A stretch of DNA of 64,000 nucleotides, taken from positions 248,001 to 312,000 of the forward strand of contig NC_050734.1 in NCBI RefSeq assembly GCF_014133895.1, given 5' to 3'. The notes beneath the pieces are model-generated. The model saw only the letters and a program-made list of their open reading frames with translations, did not search any database and was not told the DNA's origin. The first letter of the stretch is position 1, and every line of letters starts with the position of its first letter. Source of the DNA: Torulaspora globosa. Its lineage: Eukaryota > Ascomycota > Saccharomycetes > Saccharomycetales > Saccharomycetaceae. Below, in pieces: positions 11,401 through 19,317 of the stretch. The position numbers were made by a program, and so were the translations under genes.

Positions 11401-11443
11401 AACATCGCTTACAGGTGATTTTTGTAAAGCTCCGACGTAACAT
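8435..11443 (-). CDS. ISM1: Mitochondrial isoleucyl-tRNA synthetase
   Basis: Ism1 charges mitochondrial tRNA-Ile with isoleucine. The 1002-residue product matches the S. cerevisiae length. It is a bacterial-type class I synthetase: the ATP-binding HIGH-type motif reads HLGH at 97-100 after GPPYANGD, and the KMSKS loop is present exactly near residue 672. The editing domain (CP1) lies between them, including TPWTLFSNQAI. The extreme C-terminus carries a zinc-binding CPRCW...CDRC knuckle as in bacterial IleRS. The N-terminus (MLRRSFTKITCKR) is basic and suits mitochondrial import. ATG at 11443. It is transcribed divergently from MET31, with an unusually long 1.5-kb interval between them. Confidence 0.97.
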   Translation of the reverse strand: MLRRSFTKITCKRCYSDKHSFQKTLILPRTKFPNRSNLLKTLNQLIPQCSQDAYVSQLNEFLFKIESMDDDAAKVKFIKEKLFVLHDGPPYANGDLHLGHALNKILKDIINRYQLIRGKYVFYKPGWDCHGLPIEMKALKDFSSDSSHAIAPLKIRSMAATHAAKAIQTQKNQFKQFAILADWNDCYKTMDPGYEINQLEVFLEMLKRGLIKRQNRPVFWGIETRTALAEGELEYNDNHKSTAAFVKFPLTSASNLQLLERLSKNVMVEYLADKERNDTINCLIWTSTPWTLFSNQAICFNEKFTYCLVKLEGGFLIVEEELLQKINVTEPYEILETFSGELLAGLHYTHPSMRDGVPRPLLHGEHVTKSIGTGLVHTAPGHGSDDYMTGQQHNLKTFSPVDHRGRYKLDELPVYVHKTLTEPETGLPRKVLDLATTSAILECLKRHNMLHAAHEYVHSYPYDWRSKRPVIIRATPQWFADLHDVKKLALDSLEDVEFHPHRGQARLGAFIRARNEWCISRQRSWGVPIPALYKVDEPDQILMTEETVSHIIGVIKKKGMNSWFAERESDMREWLPPSFAEDANGYARGRDTMDVWFDSGTSWSVLERFYLDCLKLDKIPEKLADVYLEGSDQHRGWFQSSLLTRVASSGTATTPYKNLITHGFTLDEKGIKMSKSIGNTISPRHVIEGDQKTGLPALGVDGIRYLVAQADYTTDIVAGPTVMVRVADALKKLRLTLRFLLGNLNVGYTKLSFGDLRPVDQYTVSKLQELMNTTEQYYESFNFSKVLTTVQHHMTNQLSAFYFDMSKDTLYCDAKDSKKRQQILTTLFHILDTYRAIMAPILPVLMQEVWNCLPSGVKELESNEDSPINRAWPQFPFSYEMIKTFEDNELAVLREYQRQFKQLNSNVTKSSQTDVTIVTDAQDLPFDADEINDILQAGQTNIISSSAGDIMDEGALMLSNGVRVKIDVKPSALMKCPRCWKHNTSNEENLCDRCEKVVHNVN

Positions 11444-12391
11444 AGATCTATACTGCCACTAACACAGCAACGTCGCGGCCAATGTTTCTAGCTTGTTTTC
11501 CTAGAAACTAACTTCGTTGTTTATCGACCACTCTATCTCGGCTTGTAGCGCGAAAGTGATTTTCGGACCAGATTTCAAATACATGATGACAGTAATCTGT
11601 AGGAAGTGTAGTATCGCGAAGTTTCCAGAAAGCATCTAATCAGCTAGCCATCTAGCATACGTGGAGCGAACTGGAGATCAGCTGACACTTTACTTGGATC
11701 CGGACTGTCCAAGATTTTCGATTACAACAGATGCCGCAAAGATGGACTCTCTTTTCTGTCCTGAGTAGCACTGGATATCTTCTCTCAATAGAAGCACCTC
11801 TGAAGAGTTCCGGATTTGAATAGACTTGGCTTCATTCTAGAGTCAGAAACGGATTGGAATCGCCGACGGAGCATTCGAAGACCGACATAAAGATGGAGAT
11901 CGAAATCTCAGCACTTCGCCGAAGTCCTTCTTAAGAATCAAGCTCGCGCAAATGTACTTGTAAAAGCACTTCCACTTGCGGCCATATCTACCAGAAAGCG
12001 CCGTTTCCCGTCTGTAATAGAACGATTTGGACATATCGGCTCGACAAGACACTGTCGAAGATCCGGCCAAGGATATGGCTAACTCGGAGGCCGTGTTTCA
12101 CATTAGTATCAGACATATCCACTAGCCCCGATGACGGGCAGTCTGAAACATGAGGAGACAGCTTAGGAAGAGTTAGATAACACCAAGGAGTCATGATGGA
12201 AGTCCCCATTCAAAAGGTATAAATAGGAGCCAAGTGATCCTGGTTAGACAGCAGTTGTTCACTGCATAGAACCAAGCTTTAATAAGGAAGCGACCATAGC
12301 AATCCACGGATAATACCGAAACGTATTATTACACCGTCCGATCAACTGGAGTTAAGCTGGTAAGAGCCTGACCGAGCAGTGTAGTGGGTGA
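11444..12391. other. Long gene-poor interval upstream of ISM1
   Basis: About 950 bp with no convincing gene on either strand. It ends in a promoter-like TATAAATA at 12218-12225, 168 bp before the ATG of the truncated ORF in the inverted repeat. In S. cerevisiae the uncharacterised + strand gene YPL039W occupies the same interval between ISM1 and MET31. This region could therefore be the decayed or diverged position of that gene; this is inference from synteny only. Confidence 0.45.
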
Positions 12392-12622
12392 CATGTCAGG
12401 AAATGCCTACCAATATCAAGTGTTCGACAACAATCACGACGAGACATTGTCAGCAGGCACTATTAGAGCATTTTCCGATGACCCTTCGACCAACTCACAT
12501 AACTAGGATCTATTGTGAACTGAACTGGTCGAAGGCATCGAAATGCTCTAATAGTGCATTTTCACAATGTCTCGTCGTGATTGTTGTCGAACACTTGGTA
12601 TTGGTAGCCATTTCCTGACATG
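12392..12622. repeat. Long inverted repeat (about 100-bp arms, 33-bp loop)
   Basis: The left arm (12392-12492) and the reverse complement of the right arm (12526-12622) agree except for six substitutions and two 2-base gaps, about 93% identity by hand alignment. Both arms begin with CATGTCAGGAAATG when read inward. The spacer is about 33 bp. The structure could extrude as a cruciform or form a long RNA hairpin. Both arms contain the same short reading-frame start (see the next entry), which suggests a fold-back duplication of a gene's 5' end rather than a transposon terminal repeat. Confidence 0.9.
12393..12506 (+). pseudogene. Truncated 37-codon ORF with promoter, repeated in inverted orientation
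   Basis: From ATG 12393 a 37-residue frame begins MSGNAYQYQVFDNNHDETL and ends in TAG at 12504-12506. The right arm of the inverted repeat holds a near-identical start on the minus strand (ATG at 12621) that stops after 19 codons. Substitutions between the arms in the shared part are few. A TATAAATA box lies 168 bp upstream of the left copy, a normal yeast spacing. The peptide is polar and resembles the disordered N-terminus of a larger protein. I do not recognise the family. It may be the remnant of a gene that occupied the YPL039W position, or of a transposon gag; neither can be shown here. Confidence 0.4.
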
Positions 12623-12981
12623 AATAATTAGCCGCCCAGCTCAAATAACCAAACAGAGCAATAGCTCAGCAGCTGAGCAAGGGATGCTGAACGAAGCAGC
12701 CAAATTAGCACACGAATCTCTCACCTCTTGAAATGCGAACTGGACTACTTAGGCCTGTGGTTTTTGCACTTCAATCAGGAGGAATCTAATAGCTTTCATT
12801 TATGGTTTATATAGTTAGCCGCGGTTGATGTTCGTATGAAGGTACTTCGGTGATAGTCTTCCAAGAAGCCACACCTTTTGCTGATTACCGATGAGCCCAC
12901 TGACCATCAGAGCGAAAGACGTCTATTCAATCAGTAGCTTAACACTATTTCGGCCGGTGTACTACCGTGGTATCAGACCAA

Positions 12982-13623
12982 ATGAGTGAGGAGGCTCTCT
13001 TCTTTAGCCAGGCTGCGGAAGCGATTGTGGCGACTTCTCTCAATGCTGCTAATGTGGACCCAACGATAAGAGAACTGTTAAGCCGAATCAAGTATTCGCT
13101 CCCCGGTTTGCCCCCAGCGCAGGCGCAAGAGAGCCAAAATGGGGTAGCAAATGATGCTGGCACTGTTTTGCCCGAGACGAGAGATGTTACTAATGGACCT
13201 GGGGTTCTGGAGTATTTTGCAAGCCCAATGAGTTTAAGCATATCGAATGGCAATGGCTCGCAAACGTCACACACCGAGCACTTCAACATTTCGCCGGGGA
13301 ATAGCAATGCAAAAGGTTCTGGGGAATCAACGCAGGGGGTGCGGAATCAAAGCGATAAGTCGGCGGAGGAGAAGAAGTACTCGTGCGCCAAGTGTAAACT
13401 GGAATTTCGTCGAACATCCGATTTGAGAAGACATGAGAGGACACATCTGCCTGTGCTGCCCAATATTTGCCCGCAATGTGGCAAAGGGTTTGCCAGAAAA
13501 GATGCTTTGAAGAGACATTCAAATACTTTGACCTGCAGAAGGAACAGAAGTAAACTATTAAGTATCGGTGGGGACATCAATGACATTCTGGAAAGAGTGC
13601 AACAAACAGGCAATGGGACGTAG
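12982..13623 (+). CDS. MET32: Met31/Met32 zinc-finger regulator of sulfur genes
   Basis: This is the single pre-duplication counterpart of S. cerevisiae MET31 and MET32, DNA-binding partners of Met4 that activate sulfate assimilation and methionine biosynthesis genes. The protein is 213 residues from the ATG at 12982; the frame also contains an upstream GTG at 12967, not used. Two zinc fingers lie near the C-terminus. The first is C2H2 (C135, C138, H151, H155; YSCAKCKLEF...LRRHERTH) and the second is C2HC-like (C163, C166, H179, C185; CPQCGKGFARKDALKRH). The finger block is almost identical to Met32. The N-terminal block ending in SQAAEAIVATSLNAANVDP also matches Met32 better than Met31, and the middle is low complexity. 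Confidence 0.93.
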   Translation: MSEEALFFSQAAEAIVATSLNAANVDPTIRELLSRIKYSLPGLPPAQAQESQNGVANDAGTVLPETRDVTNGPGVLEYFASPMSLSISNGNGSQTSHTEHFNISPGNSNAKGSGESTQGVRNQSDKSAEEKKYSCAKCKLEFRRTSDLRRHERTHLPVLPNICPQCGKGFARKDALKRHSNTLTCRRNRSKLLSIGGDINDILERVQQTGNGT

Positions 13624-13691
13624 TCCGTTTTATGTCGTTAAAATGTACTAAAAGAGGTATTTAACAAGAGACCTAGTCAGGCATAATTAAT

Positions 13692-14180
13692 CTACTCGAC
13701 TTCGCCCTCGAAGGTTTGACCTTCGACCAACTCCGGAATGCTCTCATCCTTCTTCTCAGCGTCATTCGATCCCTCCTTAGCCTTTTGAGCCTGTTGGGCC
13801 TGCTGTAGTTGAGCACTCAATTGGGTCAAAGCTTGAATGGATTCCGGACCCATTTGAGAGATGATGTTTGGGAACAACTCTTGCAAACCCTTTTCTTGTG
13901 GGATACCGTAGAACACAGAAGTGTTGTGTTGTGGTGCAACTTGGACACCGACCTTGTTGAAGTGCAACACATTACCGTCGTCCTTGAAGAAGTTAGCCTC
14001 GGCGACGTTGTCAACAGTGACAGCATGGAATTTAGCCAATTGACTTTGCAACTTAGTATCATCCTTGTTGGAAGCAGACAAAGAGCCACTCTTCTTGGTC
14101 ATCTTTCTTCTGGTACCGCCAACCTTGTTGTTGGCGGACAATTTCTGTAACTTAGCTAGCTTCTCTTGGTCGATTGGCAT
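13692..14180 (-). CDS. EGD1: Nascent polypeptide-associated complex, beta subunit
   Basis: This is the NAC beta subunit, which pairs with Egd2 at the ribosome exit tunnel and shields nascent chains. The product has 162 residues (S. cerevisiae Egd1 157, Btt1 149). The N-terminal ribosome-binding block [12 protein letters not shown] is present at about 22-33, followed by the NAC beta-barrel (residues about 38-102, with [16 protein letters not shown] and [14 protein letters not shown]). The C-terminus ends in the conserved [14 protein letters not shown]. Codon use looks strongly biased, as expected for a highly expressed gene. The ATG at 14180 is the start. Overall identity favours EGD1 over its duplicate BTT1. 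It converges on MET31/32 with a 68-bp gap. Confidence 0.97.
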   Translation of the reverse strand: MPIDQEKLAKLQKLSANNKVGGTRRKMTKKSGSLSASNKDDTKLQSQLAKFHAVTVDNVAEANFFKDDGNVLHFNKVGVQVAPQHNTSVFYGIPQEKGLQELFPNIISQMGPESIQALTQLSAQLQQAQQAQKAKEGSNDAEKKDESIPELVEGQTFEGEVE

Positions 14181-14301
14181 TCTGCACTGTGGATAGCTTT
14201 CGGTTTATAAAATCACTTCCTGAATCCTTACCTTACTCGATGATTGGCAGCAATTGAGGCAGAGTGCCTTCCGGTAGGCCTTTCAATCTAAGGTTCCATG
14301 G

Positions 14302-14526
14302 TTAGTAACCGGATTCAGAGTGCCACTCTCTGTTGCCATCTGCCGACGCTAGCGAGTTTACCACACATTGCGTCAAAAATTTTTCAACATCGTCAATGGT
14401 GACAATATCCCTCGATCGCACTGCATAGATCATGCTACTGATGAGGTGCTGGAAGCACAGGACAATTCGTATCGAGTTTTTGGCTGCATTTGATACTCCT
14501 CTATAATGCGAAACAGTTGGAAGCAA
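14302..14526 (-). other. Small open frame upstream of EGD1, unrecognised
   Basis: A minus-strand frame runs from about 14566 to a TAA at 14302. Its only upstream start in the longer form is a TTG (14526); the first ATG leaves 43 codons. The central part (NSIRIVLCFQHLISSMIYAV) has helical character. I do not recognise it and find no clear branch point to make it a second exon. Probably chance or a relic. Confidence 0.2.
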
Positions 14527-14586
14527 GTTTGGATGACTGCTAGGAGGCAGTATAGTAAAAATAAATTTCGATTACCAACACTTACT

Positions 14587-14660
14587 GGTCTCTTGGCCCA
14601 GTTGGTTAAGGCACCGTGCTAATAACGCGGGGATCAGCGGTTCGATCCCGCTAGAGACCA
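14587..14660 (+). tRNA. tI(AAU): tRNA-Ile (anticodon AAT)
   Basis: A 74-nt tRNA without intron. The acceptor stem GGTCTCT pairs with AGAGACC, with discriminator A at 14660. The anticodon loop CTAATAA places AAT at 14621-14623, reading ATY isoleucine codons after inosine modification. The D arm contains the A-box TGGCCCAGTTGG and the T arm the B-box GGTTCGATCC. A run of seven T at 14661-14667 directly after the gene is the Pol III terminator. The gene lies between EGD1 and SVL3/PAM1. Confidence 0.97.
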
Positions 14661-14826
14661 TTTTTTTCATTGCTGTTTCTGGGAAACTCCGACAAATCTA
14701 AAAGAGAAGTACATAGGTCGTCAGCTCGGAATTGGTGTAACATTTGACATTGATCCAGCAAGTAATTAGCCCTGAAAATTATGCTACATTCATATTTACA
14801 TTAATCACGTCAGTGTACTATCGCAA

Positions 14827-17520
14827 TCATTTCGGATTCTTCGACTTGTTTTTCTTACCGAAGAGCCCAAACTTCTTCTTTTTGTCTTTCTTTGCGTCTG
14901 TGTGGGGTTGACTAGAATCGCCCGTTGAATTCTCAATTTCTTCGTTCGAATCGCTCATATGCATACCTCCACTACTTGGTAGCGGGGACTCCGGGCCATC
15001 AATGTTTATCTGCGGCGGCGACTGCACCTGTGCGGACGCCTGTGTTTGACGTTGATCAATCGTCTCGGTCATCGGGTTATGCACAACAGAACTCATCGAC
15101 ATGTTGGCAGCCGTTGTGTTGTTTTCTGCTGTTGTACTGGAGCTGAACTGTCTTTTAGTTTGGAACTCTAACGGTTGTTGAGTAGAACCACCAGACATTG
15201 GTTGGTTCACAGCAGCAGACGAGCTGGCTTTGATCGGATGTGGCATATTCAGTTTGGCGTTCAAATTTGTTGATGCGTTATATGCGCTCTGGCCGATATT
15301 ATTCAGTTCGACGTTGCTTTGCTGTCTCAGACGTGGTTGCGAGTTCAAGTTACCTGTTGACAGCGAATTGAGACGCGTTTGATTCGGAGCCGGCGGCGGC
15401 CTTCCATAGTCATTCAAACCAAGGCTCGATGCATTTCCAATGATTGCCATATTGCTGTTTCTATTTTTCCTGCTTGTTGGCTTGATCGAATGAGAATGGT
15501 GTGACTGCATTTGACCGGTTGCTATCAAGCTTGTTTGGTTAAAAGTACCACCACCTCTATAACCCATTGACGAAGAAAGTGGATCGACAAAATTGCCAGC
15601 GGACAAGGCTTGGGCTGGTGCAGCGCCATGCATTGATCTATTGGGACGAACGCCCGAAGCTTGCTGAAGATGAGGGAATGAGGACTTCCTGTTTCCCAAA
15701 GTCGGGGAAGTAGGATTGTTATTCTGCTTTTGGCTCTTAGAAAATCTTTGGTGCTGCTGCTGGACAGCCCTTCTCTGCAATTCTAGCTCGCGCTCTTGCA
15801 AGTCCAATTCTTTTTTACGAATCTCGAGCTCCCGTTCCTTCAGTGATTTGTCGACTTCCGATCCGCTGCCGCTGCCGCTACCGCTGTGACTACCGCTACT
15901 ATGCATTGAACCAGAAGTTGGAGGAGGAGTGGGCTGCTGCAAGTGCTGTCTTGCTTCGTCCTTTCGTGGGGTATCACCATAGTTAATGCCAAAAAGCGCT
16001 ACATCTTCAATATCCTTCAAATTTGGAGTTCCTGTAGGCCCATAGTGATCTCGAGCGGCTGTTTCCTGCTGCTCTTTCGCAGCAGATGTGTTCGAATTAG
16101 CATGTGGTGTATTAGCCATTGCGATCCGCTGCTCTTCTCTCAGTTGCTGCAATTCCATCTCATGTTTCTTCGTCAGTCCAATCATTTCTTTTCTTAAAGC
16201 GCCTATCTGGTTCTGCAACGCTGAGACCTGGCTTTTAAAGGATTGTTCTGAGCTTTGCAATTGTTGAATGAGCGCATCCTTCTCTTGTAAGGCGCTTTCG
16301 TAGCTTGCGGCCTTCGATTCAAACAGATTCTTTTCTTCAGTGCGTCTAACCAACTGCGATTTCAAATCCTGCTGATTCTCAACTCTAGCAAACCACTTGG
16401 ATTTACCTTCGTTTAACTTTTGGTACTGACACATCGCTGAGTAAAGAAACTCCAAGTACGGAGTCTTGATACCATAATCGTCTGCCAACAAAATGGGTTG
16501 AAGCAATAGCATATCGATATTCAGCGATGCTGTCCTTCTGATATAATGGTACACCAACGATGGCATTTCATCAGGCTTAGGATACATCCTTTGCCAATGA
16601 GACAACAGACTGCTTTCATTTTCCATATTGCCGTTTAATTTAGCCCCCATGCTTTTCATAACGGTTATCACCTCAGTAACAAGGCCGGATATCAATGGCT
16701 TAGCGAGAATATGTTGATGCAGCTCCTTTGGTTTGGTTTCCTCGAAAAGAATCAATAACGGATCAAAACAGATCTTTGGTACCGCCAAGGCCCACTGCTG
16801 CGAAACAAATTCCGCTGCAGAATAATTGCACAGACCGATAGTATCCTGTGGCAACAGCTTCTTAAACAGCCTCTGGAAAGTTTCAAGCAGAGTAACCACA
16901 TTTTTAGGGTACTTCGTTGCCGTTTGGCTCAAAGAAGATGAAGAGTTGGCCGGAGAATTCTTCGAGTTCTGCTGCTGCTGCTGCTGCTGCCCTATCACGC
17001 TGCTCTCACCCAGAAAAATTGCAGAGCCGCCGTTCCTAGGGCCACCAAACTGCTGATACAGATTGTCGCCCACCTGACGTATATCGTAATCGGTGGCAAT
17101 ACTGAAAATATTCAGCTGAGGCAAATCCAGCGACATCTTGACGAACGGTTCCAATTGAACAAAACCACTGCTTTCAAGGAAAAGCTTGGTGTTTATATTG
17201 ATCAATGGGTTTATTTGAGACGCCGAAGATGAAACCTCCTGTAACGAAGACGCGCTCAATATGATCATATCAAATATAAGACTAGCGCTGTCACCAGACT
17301 GCTTAAGAGCCTCTATCAAATTTGAAACTGATGTGAAATGATTGTCCAGTTTGAATTCTTCCTTGCCGTAAGCCACAGTCTCAATACTGAAAATATTGGA
17401 TTTCGTGCTACTCACATGGAAAAGTTCCACACTCTTAGCCAGCTGAAACCGAGAAGCATACAGCACCAAGTTGGGATTATTGCCCACAATCAGCACCCTT
17501 AGCATTGAAGAAGAGCCCAT
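14827..17520 (-). CDS. SVL3: Svl3/Pam1 family protein
   Basis: This is the single counterpart of the duplicate pair SVL3 and PAM1, paralogues linked to bud tip/neck localisation, vacuolar protein handling and PP2A overproduction phenotypes; biochemical function is unknown. The 897-residue protein begins with a conserved globular region (residues 1 to about 375, starting with LRVLIVGNNPNLVLYASRFQL, resembling a dinucleotide-fold or ketopantoate-reductase-like start). A predicted coiled coil follows at about 395-470, then a long Ser/Gln/Asn-rich region with a second short charged helix (ELEIRKKELDLQERELELQ). The C-terminus is lysine rich (KKKKFGLFGKKNKSKNPK), which may bind membrane phospholipid. 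Seven CAG codons encode part of a polyglutamine run near residue 180. ATG at 17520. Confidence 0.93.
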   Translation of the reverse strand: MGSSSMLRVLIVGNNPNLVLYASRFQLAKSVELFHVSSTKSNIFSIETVAYGKEEFKLDNHFTSVSNLIEALKQSGDSASLIFDMIILSASSLQEVSSSASQINPLININTKLFLESSGFVQLEPFVKMSLDLPQLNIFSIATDYDIRQVGDNLYQQFGGPRNGGSAIFLGESSVIGQQQQQQQNSKNSPANSSSSLSQTATKYPKNVVTLLETFQRLFKKLLPQDTIGLCNYSAAEFVSQQWALAVPKICFDPLLILFEETKPKELHQHILAKPLISGLVTEVITVMKSMGAKLNGNMENESSLLSHWQRMYPKPDEMPSLVYHYIRRTASLNIDMLLLQPILLADDYGIKTPYLEFLYSAMCQYQKLNEGKSKWFARVENQQDLKSQLVRRTEEKNLFESKAASYESALQEKDALIQQLQSSEQSFKSQVSALQNQIGALRKEMIGLTKKHEMELQQLREEQRIAMANTPHANSNTSAAKEQQETAARDHYGPTGTPNLKDIEDVALFGINYGDTPRKDEARQHLQQPTPPPTSGSMHSSGSHSGSGSGSGSEVDKSLKERELEIRKKELDLQERELELQRRAVQQQHQRFSKSQKQNNNPTSPTLGNRKSSFPHLQQASGVRPNRSMHGAAPAQALSAGNFVDPLSSSMGYRGGGTFNQTSLIATGQMQSHHSHSIKPTSRKNRNSNMAIIGNASSLGLNDYGRPPPAPNQTRLNSLSTGNLNSQPRLRQQSNVELNNIGQSAYNASTNLNAKLNMPHPIKASSSAAVNQPMSGGSTQQPLEFQTKRQFSSSTTAENNTTAANMSMSSVVHNPMTETIDQRQTQASAQVQSPPQINIDGPESPLPSSGGMHMSDSNEEIENSTGDSSQPHTDAKKDKKKKFGLFGKKNKSKNPK
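16969..16989. repeat. CTG/CAG trinucleotide tract in SVL3/PAM1
   Basis: Seven perfect CTG units on the + strand encode polyglutamine on the minus strand, part of a seven-to-eight residue Gln run in the Svl3/Pam1 protein. Likely length-variable between strains. Confidence 0.85.
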
Positions 17521-18182
17521 TTTTTCTCTCAGAATGATAATAGAATCGAACTAAAGGCCTCAAACTATATTTACTACCACTCTATACCCTAAAACCCCCA
17601 CTTCGCCCTCTGAATAATCTCAATTGCACTTCAGCTGGCTCAAAATCGCGACAATTGATCCAAGGAGGCTTACTTTGGTGATTTTGGTGAGAACTCCTTT
17701 GTTTATACTACGTTGTTAGAACACTAGTTAGGCGGAAAACCTCGCCAAAAACTTTTTTAAGCTCTAGCCTAAGAAAAAAAAAACTATCTCCACGGAGAAA
17801 CTAAGCCATATAAAAAGAAGCTGGCATCGACCAAACTAAGACACTCGATCGACTAAAGACTCAGCTCTAGCTGAGTCTTTTGAATTTGCCAGCAGCAGGA
17901 TTTTTTTCTTGGAATTTTTAGACTTCTTTATCGTTACGATATTGACCTTTGAAATACTCATCTGGTCGTGGCCCGTTCTTAAAGGGACGCGAAGCGAAAA
18001 TCAGTAACACTGTATAGCATTGGCTCTTGGTCTGCTGTTGATCAGACCAAACTGGCGCAATACGATTTTCAGGCTGACGCGGGTTGGTGGCCTGTCGTTG
18101 TCTCTGATCGCTTTAAAGCGTAGTCTTTTCAAGACTCACTAGATGTAATCATCTTATCACCTTAGAAGCGGGAAACTGGGAG
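17521..18182. other. Palindrome-rich divergent intergenic region
   Basis: 662 bp between the divergent SVL3/PAM1 and F-box-like genes. TATAAAAAG at 17809-17817 points to the right. It is followed by several perfect inverted repeats: GCTGGCA/TGCCAGC (17820-17826 with 17887-17893) enclosing AAAGACTCAGCT/AGCTGAGTCTTT (17855-17880), then TTGGTCTG/CAGACCAA (18027-18050), CGCTTTAAAGCG (18109-18120) and AGTCTT/AAGACT (18122-18136). No tRNA or known snRNA signature was recognised. It may be a structured leader of the downstream mRNA, a separate non-coding RNA, or a set of dimeric protein-binding sites. Confidence 0.6.
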
Positions 18183-19232
18183 ATGGGGTATGCGTTAACG
18201 GGATATCCAAGTCGATCAGATAAGCGTAGAAGACAGAGCCAGTATCGTTTTTGTGCGTATGAAGATGACAGGCGTAGACCAAAAGGCAAGGCAAGGGCCA
18301 GGAGGAAGGGGACCGTGGAAGCGAATGGCAGGGTGGCTCAGATGAAGACTCCACCTTCGAGTTTACAGGAGCTTCCAGTGGAGGTGCTGGAGCGAATATT
18401 TGTGCTTTCGCGGGATTTGACGCTGATGCCCGCTCTGAATAGCTACTTTTACCACAATTTGAAGCCCTCTTCGCATCTGCTGCGCAAGTTTATGTGGGAA
18501 ATTTACAGTTTTGACTATTATGACTACGAGGCTTCCGTGCTGCGTGGAAAGCTCTCAAATTTTAATGAAAACGAGGTCTTCCTCATCGACAGCATCTTTG
18601 ATAACAGGACTTTCTTCGAATTCTACAGAGACAACTACGCTGAGCTGTCGAAACGAGTTCGCGGCTATATTCCACGTTATTGTTTGGAGGCAGACTTCTC
18701 GATGAGCCACCCAGACGTGCCAGGATACGATTTTCCAGAGAGATTCTACACCGAGTTCGACCACTTGTTTCTACATAAAGAAATGATGAATGATTTGGGT
18801 AACACATTCACATTTGAACGAGTTTCGGAGGTCATCGAAGGCCTCTTGGAGTGGCTGTTCACGGAGTTTCCCCCATATGTCAAGAATTATGATCAGATTC
18901 ATGAGGCGATCGTCCTCGTCCTGGATTTGGGATTCCCAGACTATGTAGATGCGCCAGCTGGTCCTTTGTTCGCCCTGTTACACGCAGTCTTTGAGAATAA
19001 AGATCCGCAAGGACTGCGGGCATTCGCGGATAGGCTCTGCGAGGAGGAAGTGGAGGACAGCAGGATCAAGCTTCTAGAATCCTTCCTGACGAGATGGTAC
19101 GCAGAAGGAGAGAGCCGTGACTGTTTGTCCGATCCAATGCTTTGGGCTGAACTACGCCGACTATCTAACATGGCGGTGGTTGAAGCGATCGAGAGGTGTG
19201 GGGGCGAACCCCAGTATGACATTTTCTTCTAA
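18183..19232 (+). CDS. Uncharacterised F-box-like protein (position of YDR249C)
   Basis: This 349-residue protein has a basic, probably disordered N-terminus (residues 1-55) followed by SLQELPVEVLERIFVLS and about 25 more residues that look like an F-box (the LPxEVLxxIF pattern). F-box proteins bind Skp1 and recruit substrates to SCF ubiquitin ligases. The remainder (about 100-349) is helical and rich in Phe, Tyr, Asp and Glu, with no WD40 or leucine-rich repeats visible. By synteny and strand it occupies the place of S. cerevisiae YDR249C, an uncharacterised gene; I have not confirmed homology from sequence. ATG at 18183 opens the frame; an alternative start at the Met near residue 54 would remove the basic region while keeping the F-box. 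It converges on PHO85. Confidence 0.7.
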   Translation: MGYALTGYPSRSDKRRRQSQYRFCAYEDDRRRPKGKARARRKGTVEANGRVAQMKTPPSSLQELPVEVLERIFVLSRDLTLMPALNSYFYHNLKPSSHLLRKFMWEIYSFDYYDYEASVLRGKLSNFNENEVFLIDSIFDNRTFFEFYRDNYAELSKRVRGYIPRYCLEADFSMSHPDVPGYDFPERFYTEFDHLFLHKEMMNDLGNTFTFERVSEVIEGLLEWLFTEFPPYVKNYDQIHEAIVLVLDLGFPDYVDAPAGPLFALLHAVFENKDPQGLRAFADRLCEEEVEDSRIKLLESFLTRWYAEGESRDCLSDPMLWAELRRLSNMAVVEAIERCGGEPQYDIFF

Positions 19233-19317
19233 AACATTGCAGGTTTACTCTTCCAATTTGACAAAATTACAATGTATAAGGGAACGTTATATACCGGATC
19301 TTACAGGAAATAGAGTT

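Noticed and set aside
12313..12330. CCGAAA near AT-rich sequence as a possible centromere CDEIII
   Set aside because: The flanking bases do not fit the CDEIII consensus and no CDEI or AT-rich CDEII of proper length accompanies it.
12392..12622. Inverted repeat interpreted as transposon terminal repeats
   Set aside because: The spacer is only about 33 bp, there is no transposase, and no target-site duplication was evident.
14302..14526. Possible extra small gene or second exon upstream of EGD1
   Set aside because: The long form starts at TTG, the ATG form is only 43 codons and no TACTAAC-type branch site precedes it; kept only as a low-confidence entry.
14771..14810. ATTTACATTAA as an ARS consensus
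   Set aside because: One mismatch to the 11-bp core; such near matches are frequent in AT-rich intergenic DNA, so no origin is claimed.
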